64,000 nt of DNA from Maylandia zebra (GCF_041146795.1 NC_135185.1:29261529-29325528), one strand, 5' to 3'; positions 50,266 through 62,612 are shown, counted from the first letter of the stretch. The notes: a model not told the origin generated them from the letters alone. Translations and numbers: made by a program.

Positions 50266-51444
50266 TTACAAAATACTTTTTCTGCAGCTAAAGATTATAA
50301 AAGATCCCTCTGATTAATGTGTTTTATCAGTTTCTAGCTGGATACCAGTGACCATTATGAAAGTACAATTTGAACATTGCATTTTTTTCCTTTTGCTTCT
50401 TCGACATCATTTATTTTAATATGTTAAAATGCCACCACAGTCGTTTAGCTGAAACTGTCATCTCAGCAAATGCTTCATTAGAGGTTTCAACTCACTGACT
50501 GTGCTCCACCATAACAGCACTGTAGTGTGACTCTTGGGATTGTCTGTTTTTCAAATAGTCCTACTGATGATCTCAGTAGGACTATTTGAAAAACATGTTT
50601 CTCACCATGTTATGAGATATTAAAAAAAAATCACAGTGACAAGATCATAGCATATGGTCTGTAGGAAACCATGTCCCGTGAGCTTTGACCATTGTTAGAC
50701 ATTTTCACCATTAATTGTGTGTATCTGTGAAAAAGGAAAAATTACAGTTAACTGTCAGTTTTCTGTGTATTGTGTATTTGTGTGTGAGAAAGTGAAGAAC
50801 AGCACGGAAAAGCATTGTAATTCTCAAAGAGAAGAATTCTGGAAAGTCATCACTGCTGAATCAGAGCAACACAGAGAATACTAATACTGAATGAATCACA
50901 CTACTTAATTTTGCTAAAAATACTTGTCCATGAGCAGTTAATGGTCAAAGGGACAACAGTCTGCTTTAGTTCATTCTGATAGGTGTGTTTCCATCTTTAT
51001 AGCTAGCTTGACTAATATTATATATTCAGTAAATAATTTGTAATGGCAGAGAAGATTCGATTAAATAAAAAAATGTTTTAATATTACTCTGCTGATAATG
51101 TGATTCAGGGTGCAGAGTCATTTGCTTTTTTTATTTTTATTTTTTTTTACATTTATTTGTGTCAAATAAATATACAGTCAGTTTATCAGTTCTAAAATAT
51201 TAGTCTAATATTAATACCAAAAATGTGACCTCATGTCAGAGCTTTACTTAGAAACAGTGGAGCCGTTGCTTTGGTCTTTGGGATGTGAAGTTTTTCCAGC
51301 ACCATTATCTGTATATAAATGTATACGAATGCTTTTCAGTTATCCAGGCAATAAAGTTCTGAAGCTAGAAGTTTTTCCAAAAATATTAGAAATACATACA
51401 TGTGATTCTCAGTTAGATGCAGCTTTTTTGTGGGTTTTAAGACT
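50266..51444. other. gene-free stretch, slc35f4 downstream flank
   Basis: AT-rich DNA without a supported gene. It contains the perfect hairpin at 50545-50595, listed separately. Confidence 0.55.
50545..50595. repeat. perfect inverted repeat, 23-bp arms, 5-base loop
   Basis: Arms at 50545-50567 and 50573-50595 are exact reverse complements around a TGATC loop. There are no mismatches, bulges or flanking stem extension, which argues against a microRNA precursor. It could be a fold-back mutation or the core of a small palindromic element. Confidence 0.9.
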
Positions 51445-51450
51445 TTTATT
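51445..51450 (-). terminator. possible polyadenylation signal of slc35f4 (AATAAA on minus strand)
   Basis: TTTATT on the plus strand reads AATAAA on the minus strand, about 500 bases after the slc35f4 stop. This is a reasonable 3' UTR length but it is not the only possible signal in this AT-rich stretch. Confidence 0.35.
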
Positions 51451-51950
51451 ACAAAATCAAAAGATCCTGTACATTAAGCATAGTATAATCATCATTCTTC
51501 TATATAACGCTATTCAGTAAGATTTAAAATTATTACTCTTATTGATACAGATCTAAATAAATATCATAAATATGTGTAAGACTGAGCCAAACTGGCCCCG
51601 CTGATAGTTATATTCACAGAATACAGTCTGCAGAGCATCTCAAGGGGAGCCAGTCAGCTCTTGGTTTGGGTGCGTGCGAGGGATGGAGCGCGGCAAGTAT
51701 GTCAAGAAAGTAAATAACACTTTCAGCTCTTTCAAGTTGCATGATCCATAAATGTTTTCAGTTTCCCCTGTTGTTGTGAAGTGATAGAAACAGTGCGTCT
51801 CCAGAGTGAAGTTTGAAGTTCAAGACGTTACTGCCTCACTTCCTGATAGATGAGTCCACATGGACTGAGCGTCCCACCACACCTCCAGTGTGGGCTCTGG
51901 AGAAATGTGGAGTTTCCAGACTGGTTAACAGAGGTTACTATCAGAGCATG

Positions 51951-54900
51951 TCATGCCAAGGGAATGGAGACAGTGCCATTTGCGCGACTGCGGCTTCGAG
52001 TGTGGGTGCTGGAGTCTGTGAGCTCCTCGCCGTGGTCCTCTGACTTTTTGTCCGCAATGGTGGCCAAGAAACGCAGAGTGACTGAGTCCCATTCCTCTGG
52101 TAGCAGCATGAGCAGGAAGCCCAGGCAGATGATGCAGGTGGCAGCCAGTCGCACCACACTGAAGATCACCTCATGTTTCAAAAGATCTACAGCTAGAGTG
52201 AGAGGGGAATAAATATGGGTGGGAACAAAAGAGGGAGCCAGAGAGCAGGATGGGGATAGAGAGTGTGAAGGATGAGAGAGAAACACAATCAAATCGAGAT
52301 TAATTACATAAAGTAAGATAAACCACAGGACAGTGCGGCTGTAGGGGGATTAGTGTAACAAATGCAGCTTATAATCAGCACAAGCAATCCACTTTATCCT
52401 CTGTGTCTTTGTGGTCTGGAGCCCTGGGACAGGTTCCCGTAACCCACTGACCTTCATACAGACCATTAAGGAAAAGAACTCGTCTGCAGGCATTTGTGTT
52501 GCCTTGGGAATCTGATCCTCCCTTAGCAAGAGGATGGTTGCAGGATCTGTCGAGGCACACTGATGATTGGGTTTCCGGGACAAAAGAGGCAGACTTGCTG
52601 TGTAATCTGTTTGCTACAGTGGCCCTAAATGCTGACCTCTCAATACAGCGCCACAGTATGTGTGGCCGTTTACTCCATTTTTTACAATCATATTATTTTA
52701 CATCAAAATGATCAGTGAATGGCAGATAATAGAAACCTTACCTGCATTTCCCGGCACACTGAGCAGTGTCCCTATAGAGATCAGAATGGGGTAAGTCAGT
52801 ACCACACCAACATGGACCAGGATGTTGAACACTGCAAAAGAAACAGAAGACAGAAGAAACAGAAGACTCTGTGAAGGTTCTCAGTCATCCAGGTCATCGT
52901 TGTCTAAGGAGCTTGGAAAGAAAAGCGTCTGGACTTCTTTAAGTTGCTTGAAGACGTTTCACCTCTCATCCGAGAAGCTTCTTCAGTTCTAAGAGTCAAA
53001 TGGTGGGCATAAATCTGGGACTGTCCACCACTGACTCTAAGAACCGAAGAAGCTTCTCGGATGAGAGGTGAAACGTCTCATCTGGGAACCCATTAGCTTA
53101 GTTATCTGACCTAGCCACTGGGGATGGCGGCCAATATTTTGTAGCTTATGGTCTTGCCAGGTTATCTGGAAAGTGGATAATGGAACACTTCCTTCCACTC
53201 ACCATTATTTATGAATACACATATATTTCAAAAAGCGAATAAAAAGCTAAATTGTTGTCAGTCGATAGCTAACGTTCCATTACTGGGGCTAAAAGCAGAC
53301 AACAAACGGAAAGTGGAAAATTTCCGATACTTAAAATAATGCCCTTTGCCTACAGATCCTGTATTCAGACAATATAAACATCATATCCACCGAGTGACTG
53401 ATGGTAACTATAAGAAATGAATCCCTATAGTTATACTAAAAGCCTTAAAATGATCCAAAATGGTTTGTACATGTGGATGAAACCATCCGGTGTATATGCA
53501 CTCTCACCCAGCCACAGTCCTGCCAGTCCACACATGTATCCCCACGGCAGTGAGGAGAGTGAGCCCCAGTGCTCTACCCTGGTGAAATACAGGATGAGGG
53601 GCACACAGGAGATGAAGATGAGGTTGAAAAAGCCCATGGTGGAAAGAAAATGAGCCACTTCTCCAAGGTTGGCGCTGCCTAGGAACATCTTGAACAGCAC
53701 CTGGATGGTGAGAAAACAAAGAGTTGACACGATGCAATCAAAAATCAAGCATAGCTCAGACTGGAACGGGCTTATGAGGAAGCCTGACCTTATAAAGAGC
53801 TGAAGTTGAGGCTGAGCCCACAGCCAATGCCACACCCACAAAGGAATCACCGTGGAAACCGTCAGCATAAGCCATCATGACAATACCTGTGATGGCCATT
53901 ATGGCAGCCACAATCTGCACATAGACACATAGATGACACATTTTGAAGTAGTAAAAGCTTGTGTTAAACAGGTAATAAACAATCTCCTTCTTGTTTTCAT
54001 ACAGACCCGAACACCCATGAACCGGTCCTTGAGGACAATCCATGAGAGGAGAAAAACAAAAGCTTTGTGGCAACAGTAGAGGGCAGAGACATCAGTGGCG
54101 GTCAATTTCTTCAAGGCTAAGAGGTACAGGTAGTTGGTCAGTGTCCACAGGATTGAGAAGGGTGCTGTCCTCTTTACAAAAAGCTTGAGAGTCATTCCAT
54201 CCTCCCCAAAGAGCTTGCTGCACTCCCTGTTAGAGAAAAACACCAGTAAAGTCTTCTGAATGGAAATGCTTCATTGTTTGGAAGACTGTGTTTAGAGAAT
54301 GGACATGATGGTTGTTTGGCTCTCACAGGCTTGAGGGTGGTTTAATACTGGTTCCAACTCACCAGAGGTAAAATGATAATAGATCGGAACCTCCTCAGAT
54401 ATCACACTTGGCTTCTTAAAACTTCTTAAATGAGGTTTACCTGAATTTCTGGATGGGGGTCTGCTTCTCCCGTGTGGTGACGACATGTCCCGAGTAGTAG
54501 ATGGGGAAGATGAGGATGTTCCAGTTGCTGCTGAACCAGGAGATGAAGAAGGGACAGGAGAATGACTGGAAGGTCAGCTTCACCACCTGAGTGGTACCCA
54601 CCCAGGAGGAGGAAACACACAGCACCATCAGCAAACCACCCAGCACCTTCAGAGCCGCGTTGGCGCACGTATGGAAGGACTGGCTCTCCATACTGGTCTC
54701 ACTTCCTGGTGTCTCTGCGTGAGATTCCGAGCCATCCTCTCCTGATGAGAGTCAAGAAGGGGGGAGAAAAATTAAAGGAAATCCACAGCTAGCATCAGAT
54801 TTCATCTGAATAATTTTGATTAGTATAATGAGTTTAAACTTAACAACTTTTGTATTTTTTGCACCACTATATATAGACTTCAGTGCTGCCTGCATTGTGG

Positions 54901-57900
54901 CTTCCTGTCTGGGTTCCAGCACATGAGCTTCATCGATCAGTCGTCCTTAGTGATCACTGCCTCAGTTTGCCTTTCTTGCTGTGGTGGCACAATTGAGGCT
55001 CCGTTTAAAATGCATCGGGTTAACACGGTGCACGCTGCACATGCCATAAATAGCTTGGTTGCCTCATGATGCAGCATGTACTGTACTCCCTTTGTAGCCA
55101 GATGTGCACAGAAACCGGATGCCCAGAGAGCAAAAGTAAACCTAACCACATGACAGTCAACATGAAAGTCAGGCCAACCTTGGTGCTCATGGGACACTGT
55201 TCTTGTATCGCTGCTGTGAAAAGGAATTTACTGGAACTTTACTGGAACATCCAAATTGCAAAGGTTAAATGATACGTATGTCCCAGTGCCTTTATGGACG
55301 ATCAGAGAAAGCAAAGTGGGATGTGTGTGAGCTCAGATCTGTTCTTTACCTCTCAACAGTGTGATCAATTTACACCAGGGCAGGAATAAAAGATGACATG
55401 TGCTGGCTGTTTGCTAGCTCAGCACCTAAAGCTCTGCCATTTCCGCCACAGACACCAGAGCCCTGCAAACACACTAGAACGTGTAGCAGTAGTAGCTCTC
55501 CTCTTCACAACACAGGGGTGCTCATTATTGCATGCGATAGTCTTCTGTTTGTTATCTGCAAAAAGACCTCAGCAGGATGTCAAGCAATGGGAGCACAAGT
55601 CAGTGACGTGTACTGGAAATGGATTGTACCAACAAGTGCAGTAAATAATCATTTCTTACATCAAAAGAAGCTGTAACACAGTGTGTGAAGAGCAAACTCT
55701 TTGATCAAACAGCCATTTTATCAGTAGGACAGCTGGTAGAAGTTTAGTTTTTGTAAAGTTCCTTATGTGATCAGATGCCAGTATGTGTTTTAAAATCCAT
55801 TCCTTCTTTTTACAGGATGCAAACAGAGGAAAACGTCACCAAACTTTGAAAGTAAGTTGATGAGTAACTTCATAAAACAATCAAAAGTCTTGCCAAACGT
55901 GGTATATATCCTTTATAAGTGCATGAGATCATCGCCGGCACTCAGTGGCTGAAAAACTGCCCAAGAGATTATAAAATTGCAGATTGGACACAGTCATTAC
56001 TGGCAGCCGTCTTCAATCAGTTCAAGGATAGAAGTAAAAAAAATAAGAACATAAAAATGCTCCTTTGCAATTAAAAGTCCTGCATTTAAGATCGTATCAG
56101 TGTATTATCCTCTACATGTACTTAGCATCACATGAAAGGAGGCACTCTGAAGAAAATTGGTTTCCCTAAACTGAGTATCAGTATCAACTTTTGCATTAGT
56201 GATACATCAGTGCATTTTAACTTAACTTTATATGCATTATACTTTGTGTTCCTTTAAAGATTTTAGTTCACTGCAGAAAAAGATGCTAAATGGGGTTAGA
56301 AAGAAGAAAAAAACATGTTTTTCAATGCTCAGTACACTAAAACACAAAGTAATGATTTAAAGTAAAATGTAACTATAATAAATAAAAGAAAAATATATGC
56401 TAGTCAAATTTCATTTGACCTGGTTCCATTAAATTTAACATTTCAAATTGTAAAATTTAGATATAATCAAATTAATTAAAGTCAGAATTAGGGAACAAAT
56501 ATTTTTTTTGAGTGTAGTAGTCTCTAGGCAGGCTAGCTGTGCTTTAGGGTACAGGTAATGGGGAAGTTAACAAATATATATTTTTTATAGTAATACAGTT
56601 TTATTCCAGTCTGGGCCTCAAACAATTATTTAGATGAAACCAAATGAGTGTTTTAAAAGAAAAAAAGCATTCCTCATTATAGACAAATAACTTGTTTTTC
56701 AACTGCAAAGCACCAGTGAGCTTTCTAGTTAATGTATTGGTGTAAAAAAACAAACAAAAAAACTGTGGAATGAGGCATATTACAAATTTAGCATAAAATG
56801 GAAACACCCGAGTAAAGTAGCTCCAATAAAGCTCACGTGAATGTATTTTCCAACACTGCATTGCTGCAGCACTGACCATCTGTCCACGGTGCAGAGTGGA
56901 AAATTCTTCAATGACCACTTACACTTTGAAGGCTTTTACGAGCCTTCAAAGTGCAAAAGAAAAATATTATTTAGCACCCAACAATTCAAAAGTAATAATG
57001 AGTTCAACCCCCACCACAAAAAACGCTCGCGGGAGAACAGCACTTAAACTGTTTCTATTCAGGGGATGTGTTAAAGGCAAAAAGCTCACCTTCGATACAG
57101 TTTCTGCAGGATCATCGAGGGATTTCATTTAATTGCATTCTGTCACAGCAAGGGTTCTTAATCAAACTAATGAACCTGGTGGTTGCTAAGTGGAAAAAAC
57201 TGAGATCCGATATTTCTGCAATAGAGAAGCAGCTCTTTTATTTATTTTAATTTTTTTTTTTTTTTTTTTACTTTAGGTCTGTTTTTCTTCATCCACACAG
57301 CAGGATGGTTTGTGTTTCACAGCACCGACAAAACCTAAAGCTTTTAGTGTCAGATGCAAGCTTTTCTGTCCTGAGGTAAAAGCCACAACAGGCTCATCTG
57401 ATGCCAAGACGCAGTAATATTATAACTCTACTATTCCCCTGTCTCATAAAAGTTGCTCCCATTGCCAAAATTGTATTCTCATAGCAGACAGTATTATTGC
57501 TGACAAATATTGGTGGTAAAATTTTGCAAAGGAAACAATAATCTCTGCTAAACACAGGCTGACAACACAGTACTGCAGGAGTGAAGGTAAATTCAGTCCA
57601 ACTCAGGGCAAGTTTTATGAAAAGCTCAAATTTAAGGTTAGTAGTGTTAAGGTATCTGTATGTCCATGATGAATAATTAGTTACTTAGCGCTGGGGTGGT
57701 TTTTTTTTTTTTTTTTTAAGTGAGTGATGATCAGTTTTGGTGCTTTGGTAGGTAAAATGTGATTGGATAAAAGAATGAATACATGCACAAATATTAAAAT
57801 CTACAAGTCAGGATAAAATGAACAGTGTGTTAAATGTAACCCAAGAAAAGCTAATTTCCTCATGTCAAAGAAGCATCCACTGCAGTGATACTCGGGATAA

Positions 57901-58826
57901 AAAAGTGTAATATTTTGAGGTTTTTTATAGTTTTATAGGTTAAATGCACAGTAGCTTATATCGGTTCAGACATGGAGTCAGAGTATTTGGAAGTGCTAGA
58001 ACACTTCATTGCAGAAAACCCAGTGCTGCATAGCATCAGTCACCACCGGCACCCATTTATCCATTCATCGTGATGCAGTATTCTTCTGGAACCTCACATT
58101 TTAATCCATTTTCTCCTTTATCGCCACCACTAATGTTGCACGGCAGTGATTGATGGAGGCCCGTTGAATCCAATAAGAGGCTCATAGTCTTGTCTGCAGT
58201 TTTTAGCCAGCTTAGCTCAGGTCAAAACGCATTAAGTCTTTATCCAAATTAGGCCTGAAGATGAGACATGGATATCATGATGCTGATGAAAAGTTGATTA
58301 GTGGCATCACAGTAATCTCTATTAACAGAGTTAAAGGTGGGGGGCTAAAATGTTTAATCAGATGAGGGGGAACAACAACAGGCTTTACACACTCCATTAC
58401 CATTACACTGCTACCAGGAGGCTGAAATAATAGAAAACATTTTTTTTACAGTATTCAAATTCAAACAGTTTTTAGATCCAAAGGCTGCTCTCATGTAAAT
58501 GGAGCAGGATATAATTTGGAAACGTCCATATTTATTAAAATCTCAATATTTCCTATGAAGACTTATAGACTCTACATGGCACTTTGGTGTATTTGATGCC
58601 TTGTAGGAAACAAAATGTCACTCGTGACCCTGAAAATAAAAGTTAAGTACTTTGTCGTATCTTATTTTTCTATTTACACACACAATGCATACAGTATACT
58701 CCAGTACAGTATAAATGGCATCTTGTGTCTCTTTGGAGCTTTCAGTTTACCTTCAGAGTTAGGGCAGGTCAGGACCTGAGTGCTGTATGAGCTGAGAGGA
58801 GCCACTCGGGCTGAGTGCTTCTTCAT
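51951..58826 (-). CDS. slc35f4: solute carrier family 35 member F4, 7 coding exons
   Basis: Slc35f4 is a predicted multi-pass carrier of the drug/metabolite transporter superfamily. Its substrate is not established; the close paralogue SLC35F3 has been linked to thiamine. Coding exons, 5' to 3': 58751-58826, 54441-54741, 54007-54226, 53789-53914, 53508-53700, 52742-52831, 51951-52192. The phases close to 1248 bases, 415 residues. Landmarks are the start MKKHSARVAPLSS, then CVSSSWVGTTQVVKLTF, NWNILIFPIYYSGH, FGEDGMTLKLF, TNYLYLLALKKLTATDVSAL, FLLSWIVLKDRFMGVR, ADGFHGDSF, ILVHVGVVLTYPILISIGT, LLMLLPEEWD and the C terminus RANGTVSIPLA. About ten hydrophobic segments are present. The C terminus and the neighbourhood (next to ap5m1) favour F4 over F3. 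Intron 1 is about 4 kb. The N terminus is uncertain because the frame stays open 59 codons above this ATG without another ATG. Confidence 0.93.
52953..53078. mobile_element. inverted-repeat element (MITE-like) in slc35f4 intron 5
   Basis: Arms at 52953-52998 and about 53032-53078 are near-perfect reverse complements of about 46 bases, both carrying GTTTCACCTCTCATCCGAGA, with a spacer of about 33 bases. This motif is recalled as highly repeated in teleost genomes. It sits between the slc35f4 exons at 53508-53700 and 52742-52831, so it does not affect coding. The family name is not resolved. Confidence 0.7.
54742..58750. other. slc35f4 intron 1
   Basis: A 4-kb intron with GT at the exon end 58751 and AG before 54741. 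No additional coding exon that fits the phase is visible. T runs lie near 57249-57270 and 57699-57718. The open frames within it are short and lack splice context. Confidence 0.7.
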
Positions 58827-59003
58827 CCTCCACTGGGGGCACCACACACTGTCCTCCCCTGGAAGTAGTGTGTATTTGAGTTTAGAAGTGTTGCTTGGCT
58901 GCTGCTGCAAGCTCAGCAGCTCCTTCAGCTCGCTCCGTGCATCCTCAGACTCCCGACTCCTCCGCTTTTTCTTCACACTCTTGACTGCCTCCTCCTCCTC
59001 TTC
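58827..59003 (-). other. open in-frame extension upstream of the slc35f4 ATG
   Basis: From TAG at 59004-59006 the slc35f4 frame is open for 59 codons to the first ATG at 58826. The translated stretch contains ESEDARSELKELL, LKYTLLPGED and VWCPQWR but no methionine. The TAG could instead be the end of a splice acceptor (CCTAG followed by GAAGAG), in which case an upstream exon would supply the start. The tract before it is not clearly pyrimidine-rich on the minus strand. It may equally be 5' UTR. Confidence 0.35.
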
Positions 59004-59006
59004 CTA

Positions 59007-60089
59007 GGTCTCTGTCAAATCTTTAGTCTCCTTCCAGGACTCAAGTCCTGACTCTCTGTTCCTCTCTAGCCCAGCACGTCTGTATAGTGCCACAGCTCAG
59101 TGGTGATAGCGAAGTGGAAGTGTAGCGAAGTGGAGACCCTACAGTTGCTCTATCATGCCGTGATCCAGCTCTGCCAGTGTCTCCAAGGGAGACTGAGCTT
59201 CAAGTGTGTGTGGCATGGTGCAATCACTCCCCTCATCTCTTTCTATCCTCCCCCTCCTCTTTTCGTGTCTGTCTCACTCACTTTTCCCTCCTCTTCCTTT
59301 GCTCCGCAAATCAGCAGCTTTGTTTGGAAGGTAACCAAGCAGCTCAGGCAAATTTATGCTGTGCTAGCTGTGCCCCCTCTTTTCCTCCTCCCCTCTCTTT
59401 TTTACCTGACAAGGCTCTCCTTACTTTTTCCATCTCTCTCTCTCTTTAATCTCCCCCCCTGTACAAACTCTTGCCCTCTGTCCTGCAATGCCTCTCTCTT
59501 TCCTTGGCACCTCTCCTGCTCTTGACTACCCCTTGAGAGTCATATTATTAGTAGAGCTCTCTCCGTCTTGTTGCCTCAAACCCTGACACATTAGTCAATT
59601 GAACGACGATATGAAAAAGGCAAAAACCATGTGCATACTACAAAAGAATACATGACAATCCCAGGCATTTAAATCCTGTTGTGCACAGAGGTCATCTTAG
59701 TTCTCTCAGAGGGAAAATAGGCCTTTTTACTCACATAATCCATACTCCACTACTATATGTTTGCATTTTATTATTGCACGGTACTCACGCGTTATTTCCA
59801 TATTCTACAATCTGAATCTGAGTTATTTAAAGCAGAATACATTACGAGTTAGTAAAACAATCACTTACAGTGTTCTGTATCTGTTTACTTAAATGAAGAA
59901 TCACACTGGTTATCTGTTGCTGACTTGGATGGAAGTCAAGAGCTCCCCTGTTATTCTTATAATTTCATGCACGTAAGAAATCAGGTTAAGCAAAGCAGAG
60001 GTACTTCCCCTCTGTGTCGTTCCATTGTACCAAATTTACTTGAAGGCAGAAGGTAAGAAAAGACTCTACATAACACATAGATCACCAAG
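59007..60089. other. slc35f4 upstream flank, no gene seen
   Basis: The segment 59220-59520 is strongly pyrimidine-rich on the plus strand, which explains the open Pro/Ser/Leu-rich frames there. No gene, RNA gene or transposon is recognised. If slc35f4 has further 5' exons, they would lie here or beyond the window. Confidence 0.5.
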
Positions 60090-60393
60090 ATACGGTGGGC
60101 CGGAGAGGTCAAACGCATTACAACGTAAGAAAAGGCCAGCAAGTACAGAAACTCTACAAAAACACACAAAACAAGTTGAAGAAAACAAAGGAGAAATGGA
60201 AAAGAAAATGTACGAATCACAACAGAAGTGTGTTTTGTGTATTATATGAATCACATTTTTCTCCCTTACAACACAAATGAATCCACAGCGTCTTTTAAGT
60301 GCGTCTCAGTGCGATCCTTTCCGTGTTTTGGTTTCTGTCACTTCAGAAGCTTCTCAGTTTGTATTATGTTTGACCTCTCAGGGCCACCTTACC
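60090..60393. mobile_element. MITE-like element with terminal inverted repeats and target-site duplication
   Basis: TACGGTGGGCCGGAGAGGTC at the left edge and the reverse complement of the right edge, TAAGGTGGCCCTGAGAGGTC, match with few differences over about 25 bases. Both flanks carry CCAAGA, consistent with a target-site duplication of 6 bases or more. There is no transposase frame inside the roughly 300-base body, so it is non-autonomous. A duplication of this size would suit hAT-type mobilisation (8 bp), but the superfamily is inferred. Confidence 0.65.
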
Positions 60394-62540
60394 AAGAAAA
60401 TGAAAACACTTTCCTACAAGTCAGTCCTAATTTTAAAAATTCAACAAATGTCCATTTATGATAAATCACTGTAGTGTGGTTCTTAAAAAAAAATCCATAA
60501 TCACTGTAAGCACTTTTGATAAGAATTTCTTTATTTATGCAGAAATTTCTGTGGATGTTAGCTGTTTATTTATTTATTATATGCTGGTACTTTAACGAAG
60601 GATTTTAATATTTCATCCGTCACTGCTGCACAGTCAAGGGAAACCCTCATCAGCAGCTATGTTGATGATCGGAATAGCGTTTGTGAGTCAGGCTCAGGAT
60701 TATAGTTGGTCAGGAGTTTCCATTTCAAGGAAAGCCATGCAGTTATTCAATCTGATGCTGTGGTTTATCTACCTGAAGATTTAATGGACCTAAATATCAC
60801 TCTGGCCTCTACGTCAACAACATATCAGTGCCAAAGTATATGCGGTCAGACACATGAGGCGATGCAGCCAGTAATAAATATTACTATGAAATCTTACAGT
60901 AAAATCTGAATTGGAGAAGCAAGACCAGGAGCAATGTGACCTGAGAAACAGGAAACAGGGGAACCACTCAGTACAGTAACTGCAATGTGATTTTTGCCTA
61001 AGTTGGCTGGCTGTGAATACTGAAAGCTATTTGCAGCATGTCTGCTCCAGGATTTCTGTTAACGTCTGCCTCCCGTTTCAAATGCTGATCAGCCAAAGAT
61101 CTGGCAAAGCTACAAAGGGCATAACAGATCAGAGTATTTGTTGTGCATTCTTCAGGCTGCGAGAGAATAGAAAACAGCACAGTTATTGTTTGGCTGTTTC
61201 TTGCAAGTGACAAAAAGACACTGAAAATTTGGGGCCACATTCCAGTAACATTATGGTAATTCATCTGTTAGAGTTCAACACTTTGAAAAAAGCACTTCTC
61301 TACTTTCAGTTTTAGGATGACGTTGTGATGCAGGCACATTTATTCCCTGGGGTCACCCAGTTACAGAATGAGTGTAACAAGAATACTAATGCTTTAAATT
61401 ATGCAACCAGAATCAGCATTGTTTTAAAATGTTTGCACATTTAATGTGTGACAAGCAGGACTGAATACGTAATCCAGGGACAAGCTGGAGGGTTAAATGT
61501 AAAAATAGACCTGCTGATGAGAGGAGCCAACACCTAGACACTGAGGGGACAGAGGAGCGACCCAGTCAGCAAATCCTGGGATTCGAATCAGTATCGGATT
61601 AAGAGAAATACCTCTTGTCACAGTTCAATCTCAAATATTGGACTAACAACTCTAAGTTTTAAGAAGATTATTGCTTTCTCTATCCTGCGTTACTATACTG
61701 TTCGGCCTACATCTAACTTTGGATGCTTTCTTTTTTGTTACTGCTGAGAGGAAAGTTACTGATCATTCATTCCCATCAGACCTTTACAACATATCTGCAT
61801 TTTATTCTACAATTCAAGCAAACCATACATGAACTTCAATCATTCAATAACTCTCTAACTAAGAAAGAAAGACAGAAAAAATTCTAATAATAATCCCTTT
61901 TTAGAGTAGCTAATAAAATGGAAAGTGTGTCTATATAACAAAATGGTCTGCAAGCATAACTGATCAAAGCACAGTATACCACAGCATCCTCCCTCTTTAC
62001 CTCCATAGCAACACAGTCTCCTGTGCACACTGACGCACTCGACCCATTCAAGCTCTTTTGTCATTCAGATTAACTAATGCTCGACAGTTTGCAGTAGACG
62101 GGTCTTTGTCTTTAGCACCTCTCTGTTACTCATCACATCTCAACAAGGTCCGGGAGCAAAGACGACGAGCACAGGGCGCTAATTTTAGCTGAAAAGCCTT
62201 TGAACAAATTTCAGGTGTGTATCCAGACACGGTACCTCAACAACTCAACCCAAGGTACTGAGAACATTTGAAGATGAGGACATCTAGTGGTAAATATGAT
62301 TGGCTGCATTACAGGTGGGACAGGAACACGGGGAAAAAAACTCTTAAAGAGACAATTTTCTCCAAGCCTTAAAGGGTTGAGTCACTCACATTTCTGCACT
62401 ACGCAGTCAAAGTTATGGTGATTTTTTTATATTAAAACAATAACAAAGTACATTTTAAAATATCAACATCAGTGTGTGTTAAACTAGGCCCAGTTAGCAT
62501 TCACAATTAATAGGATTTGTCCTTCTGAGCCAACTGAACA
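60394..62540. other. gene-free stretch
   Basis: No gene, RNA gene or clear transposon is seen in this stretch. Confidence 0.55.
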
Positions 62541-62612
62541 AAGTGGTAAAAAAATGGTAAATGGCCTGTATTTGTATAGCGCTTTACTTAGTCCCTGTGG
62601 ACCCCAAAGCGT
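62541..62612 (-). mobile_element. SINE-like repeat terminal fragment
   Basis: AATGGTAAATGGCCTGTATT followed by TGTATAGCGCTTTACTTAGT and a GACCCCAAAGCG-type segment is, read on the minus strand, the usual 3' end of a very common teleost short interspersed repeat. The rest of the element is missing, so the insertion is truncated or decayed. Confidence 0.6.

Noticed and set aside
50545..50595. MicroRNA precursor at the perfect hairpin
   Set aside because: The stem is only 23 bp with no mismatches, bulges or basal extension. Known animal precursors have stems of about 30 bp or more with imperfect pairing.
59100..59525. 141-codon plus-strand frame near slc35f4
   Set aside because: It is Ser/Leu/Phe/Pro-rich and comes from a CTCT-rich tract; no conserved features.
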